A stretch of 45,121 nucleotides of DNA from Cytophagales bacterium (GCA_013298125.1 JAAFJP010000042.1:1-45121), one strand, 5' to 3'. Positions 26,655-35,577 are shown, counted from the first letter of the stretch. The notes: generated by a model from the letters alone, not told the origin. Translations and numbers: made by a program.

Positions 26655-28778
26655 GTCATCACCTTTAATTTCAGACATTACCTCATCAATAAACTCATCA
26701 TTTAATAAAGGTTGAAACACTTTTTCATAGACAGAATTGTTTTTGGTTAGCTCTTGCACTGCACCAAATTCATCTTTAATTTTTTCAATTAAATCAATTG
26801 ACCAAGGTAGATTTTCATTTCTACTTAGAAAAAACCATTCCCATTTATCTTTGTAATTTTCAATTAAGTCCAATGACCATCCATTTCCTCTAAATCCATC
26901 CCATGCCCATTCACATTTTTTATATCCAAATTCAATGATAAAAGGGAATGAAATATTTTCAGTTAAATTTTTCCAATCCCACTTATCTTTAAATTTTCCA
27001 ATTAATTCGAGTGACCATGGTAAGAATTTATTCTTACTTAAATTTTTCCATTCCCATCTGTCTTCAAATTTTTCAATTAAATCATAAGAATATAGTAAAG
27101 ATTTATTCAAACTTAAATAATACCATTTCCACCTATCTGCATATTTAGCAAGTAGTTCAATAGACCATGGTAAAGAACTGTTCCCACTCATACCCATCGT
27201 AATTGGGTTGTAAGGATCATCATCATCATCAGTCGCACCATCCCAATTCCATTTATCTTGGTATTTTTCAATTAATTCAATAGACCATGGTATAGCTTCA
27301 TTCTCACTTAATCGATTCCAATCCCATTTATCTTCATATTTTTCAATTAGTTCAAGCGACCACGGTAAAGCTTTATTCTTACTTAACCAATCCCAGTTCC
27401 ATTCATGTTTATATTTTTCAATTAATTCAAGTGACCATGGGAGTTCAATATTCACACTTAAATACCAGAAGTCCCATTTTTCTTTATATTTTTCAATTAA
27501 TTCCATAGACCATGGGAAAGCCTCACTTCTACTTAATGTTTCCGATGTCCATTTATTTGTATCAATATATTTATTTATCAATTCAACCGACCATGGCAAG
27601 GCATTATTTTTACACAAACGCCACCATTTCCATTTATCCTCGTATTTTTCAATTAATTCCAGCGACCATAATAAAGATTTACTTCCACTTAAATCCTCCC
27701 AATCCCATTTATCTTTATGTTTTTCAATCAACTTTTCATTCAAAGAATAATTACGTGAAACTTGACCAGCAAACAAATTTTTCCACCTCCAATCCCCCAA
27801 AACCAACTCCTTCAACCTCTGCCTGTCAAACTCTAATTTCCCGTCTTTCTGCCCATCAACCAACCAATTAATCCAAGCTACATCCTGTAACACAGGCATT
27901 AAATCAATCGCACTTAAATTGTTAAGATTTCCCTGCAATTGGCTTAATAGTAGCGGTATTTTTACTTCTGGTAATTGCCACAAAATGGTCTTTATGGGGC
28001 TTTGGGCAAAGTTTTGGTGGTCAGTATCTTTTAAAATAATGCCGTCACCGTTGTAATGTTCGGTAAAAAGTTTGGGTTGTTGCTGTAAAGCTAAAAGCGT
28101 TATTTGGAGAACCAATAAACTAAAATCATCCAAATTTTTATCAAAAAAATAAGCATCTCTTTTGGGGTGTTGGTAACAAGGGCTACCCATTTCGTTGGCT
28201 TTTCGTCCACGCAAGGCGGGTACAAATACGCCATCGTAATCAATCAGTTTTAGTTTTCTATCGGGCGTAACAATCAAATTATCGTGCTTTATATCACCGT
28301 GGGCAATGGGTTGTTGTTGTAGCCACCAAGCCAAATTACAAAACTGAAAATAGAGGTTTTTGAGGGCGGGAGTATTGTTTTGGGTACAAATTTGTTCCAG
28401 ATAATTATCTAAGGTTTTGCCCTCAACCCATTCCATCAAAACCACGGGGTAGCCTTGTCCTTCGTTGTTGTCGGTTTGTACCCAAAGTTCATTTTCGAGG
28501 TAAGTAAAATCCACAAAATACGGAGAAGGGTTTTGTTTGAGGTATGCCGCAATGAGTCCCAAACGTTCTTGGCGTTCGTGGGCTTCGGTATAAAAACATT
28601 TGAGGGCGTAGAGTTTGTCGTTGCGTTTTAGCTTAAAAACAATCGCCAAGCCACCCGTAGAGTACCAAGGTTCATCGGGATAATTGGGGTTGGGTATCAC
28701 TTCCACGCCTTCCAAAGTACGGAAAGAGTCCTGCCCAATCATGAGCGATATTTTGTATTCTTGGGTAGTAGGGAGCAT
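26652..28778 (-). CDS. Protein kinase-like protein with about 13 W-rich 25-residue repeats
   Basis: 708 aa. Residues about 15-290 form a eukaryotic-type kinase-like domain: Lys60 in YALKCFYTEAH, AHGDIKHDN with catalytic Asp162 and Asn167, and LIDYDG (Asp180) in place of DFG. All core residues appear present, so it may be active. Residues about 340-690 are about 13 tandem copies of a unit with consensus LELIEKYEDKWDWxxLSxN followed by LPWS. One copy carries an acidic insert (DDDDDPYNPITMGMSGN). I do not know a named family for this repeat; it could bind a partner protein. No signal or TM segment, so cytosolic. It is the first gene of a minus-strand run with the two-TM protein. Confidence 0.75.
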   Translation of the reverse strand: MLPTTQEYKISLMIGQDSFRTLEGVEVIPNPNYPDEPWYSTGGLAIVFKLKRNDKLYALKCFYTEAHERQERLGLIAAYLKQNPSPYFVDFTYLENELWVQTDNNEGQGYPVVLMEWVEGKTLDNYLEQICTQNNTPALKNLYFQFCNLAWWLQQQPIAHGDIKHDNLIVTPDRKLKLIDYDGVFVPALRGRKANEMGSPCYQHPKRDAYFFDKNLDDFSLLVLQITLLALQQQPKLFTEHYNGDGIILKDTDHQNFAQSPIKTILWQLPEVKIPLLLSQLQGNLNNLSAIDLMPVLQDVAWINWLVDGQKDGKLEFDRQRLKELVLGDWRWKNLFAGQVSRNYSLNEKLIEKHKDKWDWEDLSGSKSLLWSLELIEKYEDKWKWWRLCKNNALPWSVELINKYIDTNKWTSETLSRSEAFPWSMELIEKYKEKWDFWYLSVNIELPWSLELIEKYKHEWNWDWLSKNKALPWSLELIEKYEDKWDWNRLSENEAIPWSIELIEKYQDKWNWDGATDDDDDPYNPITMGMSGNSSLPWSIELLAKYADRWKWYYLSLNKSLLYSYDLIEKFEDRWEWKNLSKNKFLPWSLELIGKFKDKWDWKNLTENISFPFIIEFGYKKCEWAWDGFRGNGWSLDLIENYKDKWEWFFLSRNENLPWSIDLIEKIKDEFGAVQELTKNNSVYEKVFQPLLNDEFIDEVMSEIKGDD
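26740..27740 (-). repeat. Coding tandem repeats, about 75 bp period
   Basis: DNA-level periodicity from the W-rich repeats: TTTTTCAATTAATTC and GACCATGG recur about every 75 bp. Copies have diverged in the variable positions but keep the frame. Confidence 0.7.
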
Positions 28779-28886
28779 ATATTAGTCTGTTTTAATGGTT
28801 TTAGTATTAATGTTCAAACACTTTGTATTACCAATCACCGAATCTTGGAGTGGATAATATTTTTACAGATATTTTGGCAATCACCA

Positions 28887-31133
28887 TCACTCCCCACGCT
28901 CCACCTCAATCACCCCATCCACTTGTTCCAAAGAATTCACCAAAGTCTCCAAATGACTCGTGTCACTCACCATCAAGGCAATTTTTCCTTCAAAAATCCC
29001 TTCATTTACACCAATCGAAAGGCTTTGAATATTGACTTTTAATTCCTGAGAAATTACTCTTGTTACGTCGTTCATCAAGCCCATTCTGTCCATGCCTCGG
29101 ATGACCAAATGAGCCAAAAACGACATCTGAATCTGACTCGTCCAGAAGGCTTTGATAACTCTGTCGCCGTGTCTTGACAGTAGTTCCGTTGAATTTGGGC
29201 AAGATGTTCTATGGATTTTGATGCCTTCGTTGATGGTCACAAACCCAAAAACATCGTCTCCCGCAATCGGATTACAACATTTGGCAAGGGTATAATCCAC
29301 CTTGTCCATGTCTTCGCCAATGAGGATTCCATCGGCATTTTTCTTGTCGCCGTGGAGTTTTTTTAATTCCTTCGTAACCGATTTTAAATCCGTCAGAGGC
29401 TCTTTGATAGACTTTGCGGCTTGCTTGCGTTCGTGAGCCTCACGGTCTGATTTCCAGCGTTTTAGCTCATCTAATTGCAAGAATCCTTTGCCAAAACGAT
29501 AAAATAAATCATTGGAATCTTTGGCGTTGAAATAGGCTCTGAGTTGGTTGGTTACTTCCAAAGTCAAAGGCGAAACACCCAAAACTTTCAGACGGTGTTC
29601 GACCATATCACGCCCCATGATGACGTGCGATTTGTTGGCTTCTTTGATGTAATCCTTAATCCGAGATTTTGCCTTGGTCGTTACCACAAACTTCAACCAA
29701 TCTTCCGATGGTTTTTGCTTCTGCGAGGTCATACACTCAATAATATCGCCCGTTGTGAGTTTGTGGCTCAGTGGCACGAGGCGATTATTGACCTTCGCCC
29801 CGATACATTTTGCTCCAACTTCGGTATGAATCTCAAAGGCAAAATCCAGAGCCGTTGCCCCGTCTTTCAGTACGACTAATTTACCTTTTGGTGTATAAAC
29901 AAAAACTTCCTCATTGTACAAACTACTCCGAATATCATCCACCAAATCAACTGCCGATTGCGATTTATCGTTGGTGTCCAAAGCCTCCCGAATCTGGCTC
30001 AACCATGATTCAAAGGCGGTATTGGTGCGGGTATCGTTGCCTTTATATTTCCAGTGGGCAGCAAAACCTTTCTCCGCAATTTCATCCATCCGCACGGTAC
30101 GGATTTGTACTTCTACCCAACGTCCACGCTTGCTTCCGCCCATCACGGTTGTATGCAAGGACTCGTAACCGTTTGATTTTGGGGTAGATATCCAGTCTTT
30201 CAGTCGGTCAGGATTGGGTTTATAATGGTCTGTTACCATCGAGTACACCGCCCAACAAGCGGCTTTTTCTTGTTCGGTAGGTACATCCAAAATCACTCTG
30301 ACTGCAAAAAGGTCATAAATTTCCTCAAAAGGCGTGTTGTTCTTTTTGAGTTTGTTATAAATCGAATAAATGGATTTCGGACGACCTTTGATGATGTGCT
30401 TAAAACCCATTTCATTCAAATCCTTTTCAATCGGGCGAATAAAACTCTGGATAAAATTCTCTCGGGAAGTTTTGGTTTCTTTCAGTTTTCGGGCAACATC
30501 CTTGTAGGCTTCGGGTTCGGTATATTTCAAACACAAATCCTCCAATTCGGACTTGATGGCGTGCAAACCCAGCCTATGAGCAAGTGGGGCGTATAAATAA
30601 AACGTCTCCGAAGCAATTTTGAGTTGCTTATCTCGTGCCATGCTCCCGAGTGTCCGCATATTGTGGAGGCGGTCAGCGAGCTTGATGAGAATCACCCGAA
30701 TATCATCCGAAAGCGTCAATAACATTTTACGGAAATTCTCTGCTTGTTGTGAACTTCCGTAGTCAAAAACCCCTGAAATTTTGGTGAGTCCGTCAATGAT
30801 TTTAGCGACATTTGCTCCAAAATCTGCCTTGATTTCGTCTAAACCGATTTCTGTGTCCTCCACTACATCATGCAACAAGGCACACATAATGGACGTAGAA
30901 CCCAAGCCAATTTCCTCCACACAAATCTGAGCAACAGCAATTGGGTGATAAATATAAGGCTCTCCCGACTTGCGACGCATCTCTTTGTGGGCTTCTGCCG
31001 ACATCAAAAAGGCTTTTTTAATCAGTTTTGCATCATCATCTTGAAGGTACGGACGAGCGGTATGAAGTAATTTTCGGTACCGTTTGAGGATTTCTTTTCT
31101 TTCCTGTTCTAAATCTATTACTGCGGCTTCCAC
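28887..31133 (-). CDS. Bifunctional (p)ppGpp synthetase/hydrolase RelA/SpoT
   Basis: About 748 aa from the GTG at 31133; an ATG at 31205 adds 24 residues (MPFSHRFTNLVYHRFTN) that resemble translated intergenic word repeats (TTCACTAATTTA, TTTACCAATTTATC), so I prefer the internal GTG, though uncertain. Domains in order: HD hydrolase (HPIAVAQI, LLHDVVEDT), synthetase (GRPKSIYSIYNKL, FAVRVILD), TGS (VYTPKGKLVVLKDG), a zinc-finger/helical region (CCNPIAGDD) and a C-terminal ACT domain (LMNDVTRVISQELKVN). Both catalytic halves look intact, so it controls the stringent response. It stands alone on the minus strand beside the accessory run. Confidence 0.93.
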   Translation of the reverse strand: MEAAVIDLEQERKEILKRYRKLLHTARPYLQDDDAKLIKKAFLMSAEAHKEMRRKSGEPYIYHPIAVAQICVEEIGLGSTSIMCALLHDVVEDTEIGLDEIKADFGANVAKIIDGLTKISGVFDYGSSQQAENFRKMLLTLSDDIRVILIKLADRLHNMRTLGSMARDKQLKIASETFYLYAPLAHRLGLHAIKSELEDLCLKYTEPEAYKDVARKLKETKTSRENFIQSFIRPIEKDLNEMGFKHIIKGRPKSIYSIYNKLKKNNTPFEEIYDLFAVRVILDVPTEQEKAACWAVYSMVTDHYKPNPDRLKDWISTPKSNGYESLHTTVMGGSKRGRWVEVQIRTVRMDEIAEKGFAAHWKYKGNDTRTNTAFESWLSQIREALDTNDKSQSAVDLVDDIRSSLYNEEVFVYTPKGKLVVLKDGATALDFAFEIHTEVGAKCIGAKVNNRLVPLSHKLTTGDIIECMTSQKQKPSEDWLKFVVTTKAKSRIKDYIKEANKSHVIMGRDMVEHRLKVLGVSPLTLEVTNQLRAYFNAKDSNDLFYRFGKGFLQLDELKRWKSDREAHERKQAAKSIKEPLTDLKSVTKELKKLHGDKKNADGILIGEDMDKVDYTLAKCCNPIAGDDVFGFVTINEGIKIHRTSCPNSTELLSRHGDRVIKAFWTSQIQMSFLAHLVIRGMDRMGLMNDVTRVISQELKVNIQSLSIGVNEGIFEGKIALMVSDTSHLETLVNSLEQVDGVIEVERGE

Positions 31134-31306
31134 GGTTTGTATTTTAGTTGATAAATTGGTAAATCGGTGATAAACTAAATTAGTGAATCTGTGGGAGAAT
31201 GGCAAATTTAGGGGAGGATTATTTGTTTTTGGGAGGAGTAAAAAACATAAAAGCCAGAATATGACAAATCATGTTACAGCTTTTTTTATAGATTAAATAC
31301 AGCGTT

Positions 31307-31539
31307 TAATAAGTTTTCGTGTATTTTTTCAGAACACGATTTTAGGAATTATATTGATTAAGGGAAATTGTAAATAATAAAGTACCAAGTTAGATTTACC
31401 AATTTTTTAAAAATTGGCAAATCTTTACTAAACGAAAATGGTACTTTTAATTTTACAATTTCCCTAAATAAGAATAGAAACGATAATCCTATTAATCTTC
31501 GAAATCGTGTTCTGAAAATTTAGTTGAAAAAACTTATTA
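31307..31539. repeat. 233-bp long inverted repeat (MITE-like)
   Basis: Outer ends TAATAAGTTTT (31307) and AAAACTTATTA (to 31539) pair, as do inner blocks TTCAGAACACGATTT with AAATCGTGTTCTGAA, AGGGAAATTGTAAA with TTTACAATTTCCCT, AAGTACC with GGTACTT, and a central AGATTTACCAATTT stem. Loops of mismatch separate the blocks. It has no coding capacity. It could be a non-autonomous transposable element or encode a long structured RNA. It lies between relA/spoT and the decayed gene. Confidence 0.75.
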
Positions 31540-31567
31540 GACTGTGTACTAAGGAGGTTATATCTTT

Positions 31568-31935
31568 TTATTGAACCGTAATTTGACGGTTTATGGTAGT
31601 TGGTTTAGTTGTTACTAAATTTACTTCTTTCACGAGAGTTTCGTTACCTTTTGAAAACTTGAAAGTGTATTTTCTCTCAGCCAATTGGCTCATGTCATCT
31701 TCTGCATGATAGTTTTTTCATTCTTCCCAATATGGTCTTTCATTAAAATATCCCCATTAGCATCCTTTAAAATTACTGTCAAATCTTTGTCAGTTGATGC
31801 TTCGATAAAACATTCATACTCTGTGTATTGATACACACTACCACATCAAAAATTATTGCTGTGTCTGATGAAATACTGTCGAATCCTGCATCTTTATCAG
31901 ATGCCTTATTACCGAAAAGGGTTACATTTTAACCT
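31568..31935 (-). pseudogene. Frameshifted gene remnant
   Basis: Reading the minus strand through two frame changes gives one continuous protein-like sequence: NVTLFGNKASDKDAGFDS, then after a shift near VVVYQYTEYECF, IEASTDKDLTVILKDANGD, then after a second shift NYHAEDDMSQLAERKYTF and a C-terminus NRQITVQ before a TAA at 31568-31570. No start codon or signal peptide is left. Composition suggests a secreted beta-rich domain, with a putative Ca-binding-like DKDAGFDS; family not recognised. The gene was probably truncated upstream when the neighbour at 31946 or the palindrome arrived. Confidence 0.6.
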
Positions 31936-31945
31936 CAGCCTAATA

Positions 31946-33952
31946 TTAACTACTCTCCATCGTACAAAACACATTACTAAAATTCCTTTTCAATAAATCA
32001 CTTTTATGAATGACGAAGGCTAATTCACCCGCATCCCACCATTGAAAATCACCTCGAGATGTTACTTTCAAGAGTGTTATCCAGTCTTGAGGTTCGCCTT
32101 TTTTGCTCAATGCGGCTTGCAATTCGGGCGATTCGTGTTGAGTGAACATATAGCCATTTATTTCAAAATCAGCTTTATTGAGTTCTTGCACGGGAGTTTC
32201 AAAATTATCGTAAATTTTGTCTTGTAACTTATCATCGGTTTCAAAATCTGTATTTAACTTATCTGCTCGTCCTTTAAAAATATGGATGTTATTGCTATAA
32301 AAATAAAAATACGGAAACGTAACTGCTTCGCTTGCAGTTACTTGTAGTCCTGCGTAACCTTCATCTATCATTTCATAGTAGTCTTCGTTACTAAATTTTA
32401 AGTTTTTCCCAGAGATTAATTCATCAATTTTACCTTCAAAATAATGAACTTGGATAAATTTAAAATTTTCTTCAAAACCTATAAAATGTATAGAACTGAG
32501 GAAGAAATAGAGCATTCCAGTTCGAGGTAGATACTCTTGCAAATGGGCTATTTCTTGACAGTTTATTTGGGCAATGAATTCGTATTTATTGGTCTTTTCT
32601 TCGTATTCAAAAGTAGGATAAACAATACTTGCGGGCAAATCGGGCATTCCTCCGAAGCGATGATTACCAATTTTCTGATAATTTTCATCGCCTGATATTT
32701 TGAAACTTACCGTTTTTTTACCCAAAGCCAATAGTTCTGTCTGGTATTTTGTTAGCTTGTTTTTCTTTATAATTTCTTCTATGGGTTTTAAAAGGGTACT
32801 GTTACGGTCTGCATAAAAGATGTCATTATTCCATTCAGTAACTCCTTTACCATCAGCACCACGATATTCAAAATCAAGCAAGCGGCGTTTGTCTTCGATA
32901 CTCATTTCCACACCTTTTACTTCATTAAAATTCTTTGGGAGTGATTTTAGCGGATTGCCTTCTATTTTTAGGCTATTCAAATTTGGCAATTTTGCCAAGT
33001 CTTCTGGGAGCGTTTGAAGTTGATTTTTATTTAATGAAATAGCCGTAAGTTTTGGAGCATCAAAGCTTTCTGGCAGGTAAGTTATTTGATTATTATCGGC
33101 AAAAATATACGTTAAATCGGGCAACTGAAAAATGCCATAGGGAAGACTCTCTAACCGACAATTTGAGACATTGAGGGTCTGTAAACTTTTCAATTTACTC
33201 ATACTTTCGGGTAATGTTGTGATAGAGCAATTGATAATACTCAAGCCTTCCAACTTACTTAAACTTCCAATAGCCTTGGGAATTTCATTAAGTGGAGCAT
33301 GAGTATTGCTGTAATAATCTTGGTAATTACCAATGTTTAGATTTTTTAACTGTCTGAAATTCAAGATACTAATGGGGAATTCAGCTGTTTTAGGTCTCTC
33401 TACACTCAGATATTGAATCGTGTCATAATCAATACCTTCGGTTTCGGCGATTGAAGAAAAATGGTAATCTCCCCAGTCTAATATACTGTAATCAAATTTT
33501 TTATAAATTTTTACGGGATAAATGGGCAAGTCTCGATAGGTGGGTTTTATATAGCCATGATAGCCCATCCAACCGTCTTGGAAAGTTATTTTACCGTAAT
33601 AACTCATGCTGTAATGAAAGCCCTCTCTGCGGAGATAGAAATAAGGACCATTAGTTTTGTCTTCTTCAAGCATAAACTCGCCAGTAGGAATACCGTTTTT
33701 GTGAATGCCTAAACACGCAAATTGAAGCGAAACAAAGCCGTCCTGGTCATAATTATCCAACAATTCCTTTTTAATGGCTTTTTGTGGATTGACTAATTCG
33801 CCTTTTATCTCAGTAAAAAATTCATGCGTCATTTTAGCAATCGAAAAATCGCATTTTTTGATATTGAAACTAAACTCTCCGATTTGGAAACAGTCTTTGC
33901 CATCTTTGGGAATTTCAAAAATTGGGATTTGGGGTAATGCTTGTTCTTCCAT
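31946..33952 (-). CDS. Leucine-rich repeat protein with DUF1963 domain
   Basis: 668 aa, no signal peptide. The first 170 residues are an unrecognised N-terminal domain. Residues about 200-345 hold seven or so leucine-rich repeats (LEGLSIINCSITTLPESMSKL, shown in part; LPDLTYIFADNNQITYLPESF). Residues about 410-620 match DUF1963: HRFGGMPDLPASIVYP, EFIAQINCQEIAHLQEYLPR and GMLYFFLS. DUF1963 proteins are common, often near toxin or immunity genes, with unknown function. The fusion with LRRs suggests a binding role. Probably cytosolic. A plausible promoter lies at 33985-34014. It is divergent from the serine hydrolase gene. Confidence 0.78.
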   Translation of the reverse strand: MEEQALPQIPIFEIPKDGKDCFQIGEFSFNIKKCDFSIAKMTHEFFTEIKGELVNPQKAIKKELLDNYDQDGFVSLQFACLGIHKNGIPTGEFMLEEDKTNGPYFYLRREGFHYSMSYYGKITFQDGWMGYHGYIKPTYRDLPIYPVKIYKKFDYSILDWGDYHFSSIAETEGIDYDTIQYLSVERPKTAEFPISILNFRQLKNLNIGNYQDYYSNTHAPLNEIPKAIGSLSKLEGLSIINCSITTLPESMSKLKSLQTLNVSNCRLESLPYGIFQLPDLTYIFADNNQITYLPESFDAPKLTAISLNKNQLQTLPEDLAKLPNLNSLKIEGNPLKSLPKNFNEVKGVEMSIEDKRRLLDFEYRGADGKGVTEWNNDIFYADRNSTLLKPIEEIIKKNKLTKYQTELLALGKKTVSFKISGDENYQKIGNHRFGGMPDLPASIVYPTFEYEEKTNKYEFIAQINCQEIAHLQEYLPRTGMLYFFLSSIHFIGFEENFKFIQVHYFEGKIDELISGKNLKFSNEDYYEMIDEGYAGLQVTASEAVTFPYFYFYSNNIHIFKGRADKLNTDFETDDKLQDKIYDNFETPVQELNKADFEINGYMFTQHESPELQAALSKKGEPQDWITLLKVTSRGDFQWWDAGELAFVIHKSDLLKRNFSNVFCTMESS

Positions 33953-33984
33953 GGGTTGGTTTATGAGTTTGTTATCAATAATAT

Positions 33985-34014
33985 TAAAAGTACAAAATAA
34001 TTGATATGCTACAA
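33985..34014 (-). promoter_or_regulatory. Putative promoter of the LRR/DUF1963 gene
   Basis: Minus strand: TTG (34012-34014, inside a long T run), spacer about 19 nt, TACTTTTA (33985-33992); one base off TAnnTTTG. Confidence 0.4.
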
Positions 34015-34123
34015 AAAAAGGAAAACTTCGTTTTGAATATATTTTATTACATAGGGGTAGTTTGAATTAAGAGTGTCTGAATTTAAATGAGTTTTAAGTT
34101 TTTCACCATTAATTCAAAATCCT

Positions 34124-35293
34124 ATGAAGAAGTTAGCAATCTTTGGCAAAATCTTGTTTATTGTTTTTACATTTTATCTTTCTGCAAAATCACAAGACAG
34201 TCTATCCAGTCCTTATGATGAAAAGTTAGTTCAGGATTATTTGAAAAAAAATGGTACTAAAAGTCTGGTAATTGGTGTGATTAAAGACGGTGTGGAATCA
34301 GTTAAAGGTTACGGTAAAATCAATACTTGGGGTAAAAAAAATACTACACCTGATGGCAATACATTATTTGAAATTGGCTCAATTACAAAAGTTTTTACAA
34401 CCTTATTATTGGCTGACTTAGTCAAAAAAGACTCAATTCAATTGGATGAACCTATAATGAATCTACTTCCCAAAAATGATTATGTTTACTCCGAATCTAT
34501 TAAAAATATAAGTGTCCTCAATTTAGCTTCTCATACTTCTGGTTTTCCCCGTGTAACAAACCGTTCGGTAAATGGCATTTTTTGGTCACGAGTATTTTTG
34601 CCTATTGGGCTGTATGACTCCATTTTAGGAGCAATGAATCCGTATAGAAACTATGATACTACAAAGTTATTTAAAGATTTGAGAGACGTAAAGTTAAAAA
34701 ACGAGATAGGTTCAAAATTTTCATATTCTAATTTTGGAATGACAGTATTGGGGTACATTTTAACCAATAAATCGAAAATGACTTTTGGCTCTCTATTAAA
34801 AACAACCATTCTTGATACCCTTAAAATGAAGCATACTTATGTTGATTTGCCCAAATCAGAGTATAATAATTTTGCCGATGGTCATAATAAATTGGGATTG
34901 AAAACGCCCCGATGGACTTTTAAGGAAGAAATGGGAGGTGCTGGTACTATAACTTCATCAGTGAATGACTTGATGAAGTTTTTAGAAGTGAATTTAAAAA
35001 ACACTAATGAATATTTACATAGTTTATTAGATGATTGTCAGACTACTCAATTCAAAATTTCTGAGCGTCGAACCATTGGATTAGCTTGGATTAAATCAAA
35101 TTCTGAGAATACAAATAATAAAGAAATTATTTGGCATAATGGAGGTACAGGCGGTTTTCGCTCTTTTTTTGGATTTAATAAAGAAACAAAGACAGGCATT
35201 GTGATTCTCTCTAATTCAGCAAATGATGTTGATAAATTAGCAATAAATATTTTAAAAGTTTTAATGGAAAAGAAAGTGAATTCAACATTATAA
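34124..35293 (+). CDS. Secreted serine hydrolase of the beta-lactamase class C/PBP4* type
   Basis: 389 aa with signal peptide (about 1-25). Motifs of the serine beta-lactamase-like fold: SITKVFTT (Ser-x-x-Lys nucleophile), YSNFGMTVLGY (Tyr-x-Asn) and HNGGTGGFRS (His-x-Gly in place of KTG). These proteins are usually esterases or D-amino-acid peptidases rather than true beta-lactamases. It is a monocistronic gene. Its stop codon TAA is the first three bases of a 200-bp MITE-like element, so the element may have supplied or replaced the 3' end. Confidence 0.85.
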   Translation: MKKLAIFGKILFIVFTFYLSAKSQDSLSSPYDEKLVQDYLKKNGTKSLVIGVIKDGVESVKGYGKINTWGKKNTTPDGNTLFEIGSITKVFTTLLLADLVKKDSIQLDEPIMNLLPKNDYVYSESIKNISVLNLASHTSGFPRVTNRSVNGIFWSRVFLPIGLYDSILGAMNPYRNYDTTKLFKDLRDVKLKNEIGSKFSYSNFGMTVLGYILTNKSKMTFGSLLKTTILDTLKMKHTYVDLPKSEYNNFADGHNKLGLKTPRWTFKEEMGGAGTITSSVNDLMKFLEVNLKNTNEYLHSLLDDCQTTQFKISERRTIGLAWIKSNSENTNNKEIIWHNGGTGGFRSFFGFNKETKTGIVILSNSANDVDKLAINILKVLMEKKVNSTL

Positions 35294-35490
35294 CTGATGT
35301 TACGCAAGATTTAAGGTTAAGCATCTCCGATGCTATTATATCTACTTTTTTACTTTTTACAAAGGTTTCACATCTCCGATGTAATAGAACGCAATAAACA
35401 TCGGAGATGTATAATCTTTGTAGGAAACCAAATGAAAGGTAAAACAGCATCGGAGATGCTTAACCTTAACAATCTGCGTAACTTCAGTTA
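35291..35490. mobile_element. 200-bp MITE-like element with 43-bp terminal inverted repeats
   Basis: Left end TAACTGATGTTACGCAAG... to 35334 matches the complement of 35446-35490 over about 43 bp with a few differences. Both inner ends carry the hairpin AGCATCTCCGATGCT or its complement, with two shorter hairpins at 35370-35382 and 35398-35410. TA lies on both sides (35289-35290 and 35491-35492), a possible target duplication. No coding capacity. The tip recurs at 293-310. Confidence 0.7.
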
Positions 35491-35524
35491 TAAGATTTTT
35501 TTGTTATAAAAATCTGTTAATAAA

Positions 35525-35557
35525 AAGGCAGGCTGTGTTCAAAACACAGCCTGCCTT
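35525..35557 (-). terminator. Terminator of sucD
   Basis: Perfect 15-bp arms (AAGGCAGGCTGTGTT and complement) with a CAA loop, followed on the minus strand by a T run. It lies 20 bp past the sucD stop. Confidence 0.88.
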
Positions 35558-35577
35558 AATAACTTAAAACTTCAAAA

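Larger units (their letters stand above)
31206..31945. other. Gap with long palindrome and decayed gene
   Basis: This 740-bp stretch has no intact gene. It contains the 233-bp inverted repeat (31307-31539) and the frameshifted remnant (31568-31935). The first 100 bp are AT-rich without a recognised signal. Confidence 0.7.

Noticed and set aside
26740-27740. 75-bp periodic repeats as a non-coding array
   Set aside because: The period is a multiple of three and translates to conserved W-rich protein repeats on the minus strand; the conserved positions follow codons.
28761-29042. Plus-strand frames opposite the spoT 3' end
   Set aside because: They are shadows of the conserved ACT-domain coding sequence on the other strand and show no protein-like pattern.
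34124-35293. Beta-lactamase resistance gene
   Set aside because: The fold motifs fit a broad serine hydrolase family with HNG in place of KTG. Most such proteins are esterases or peptidases, and nothing here indicates resistance.
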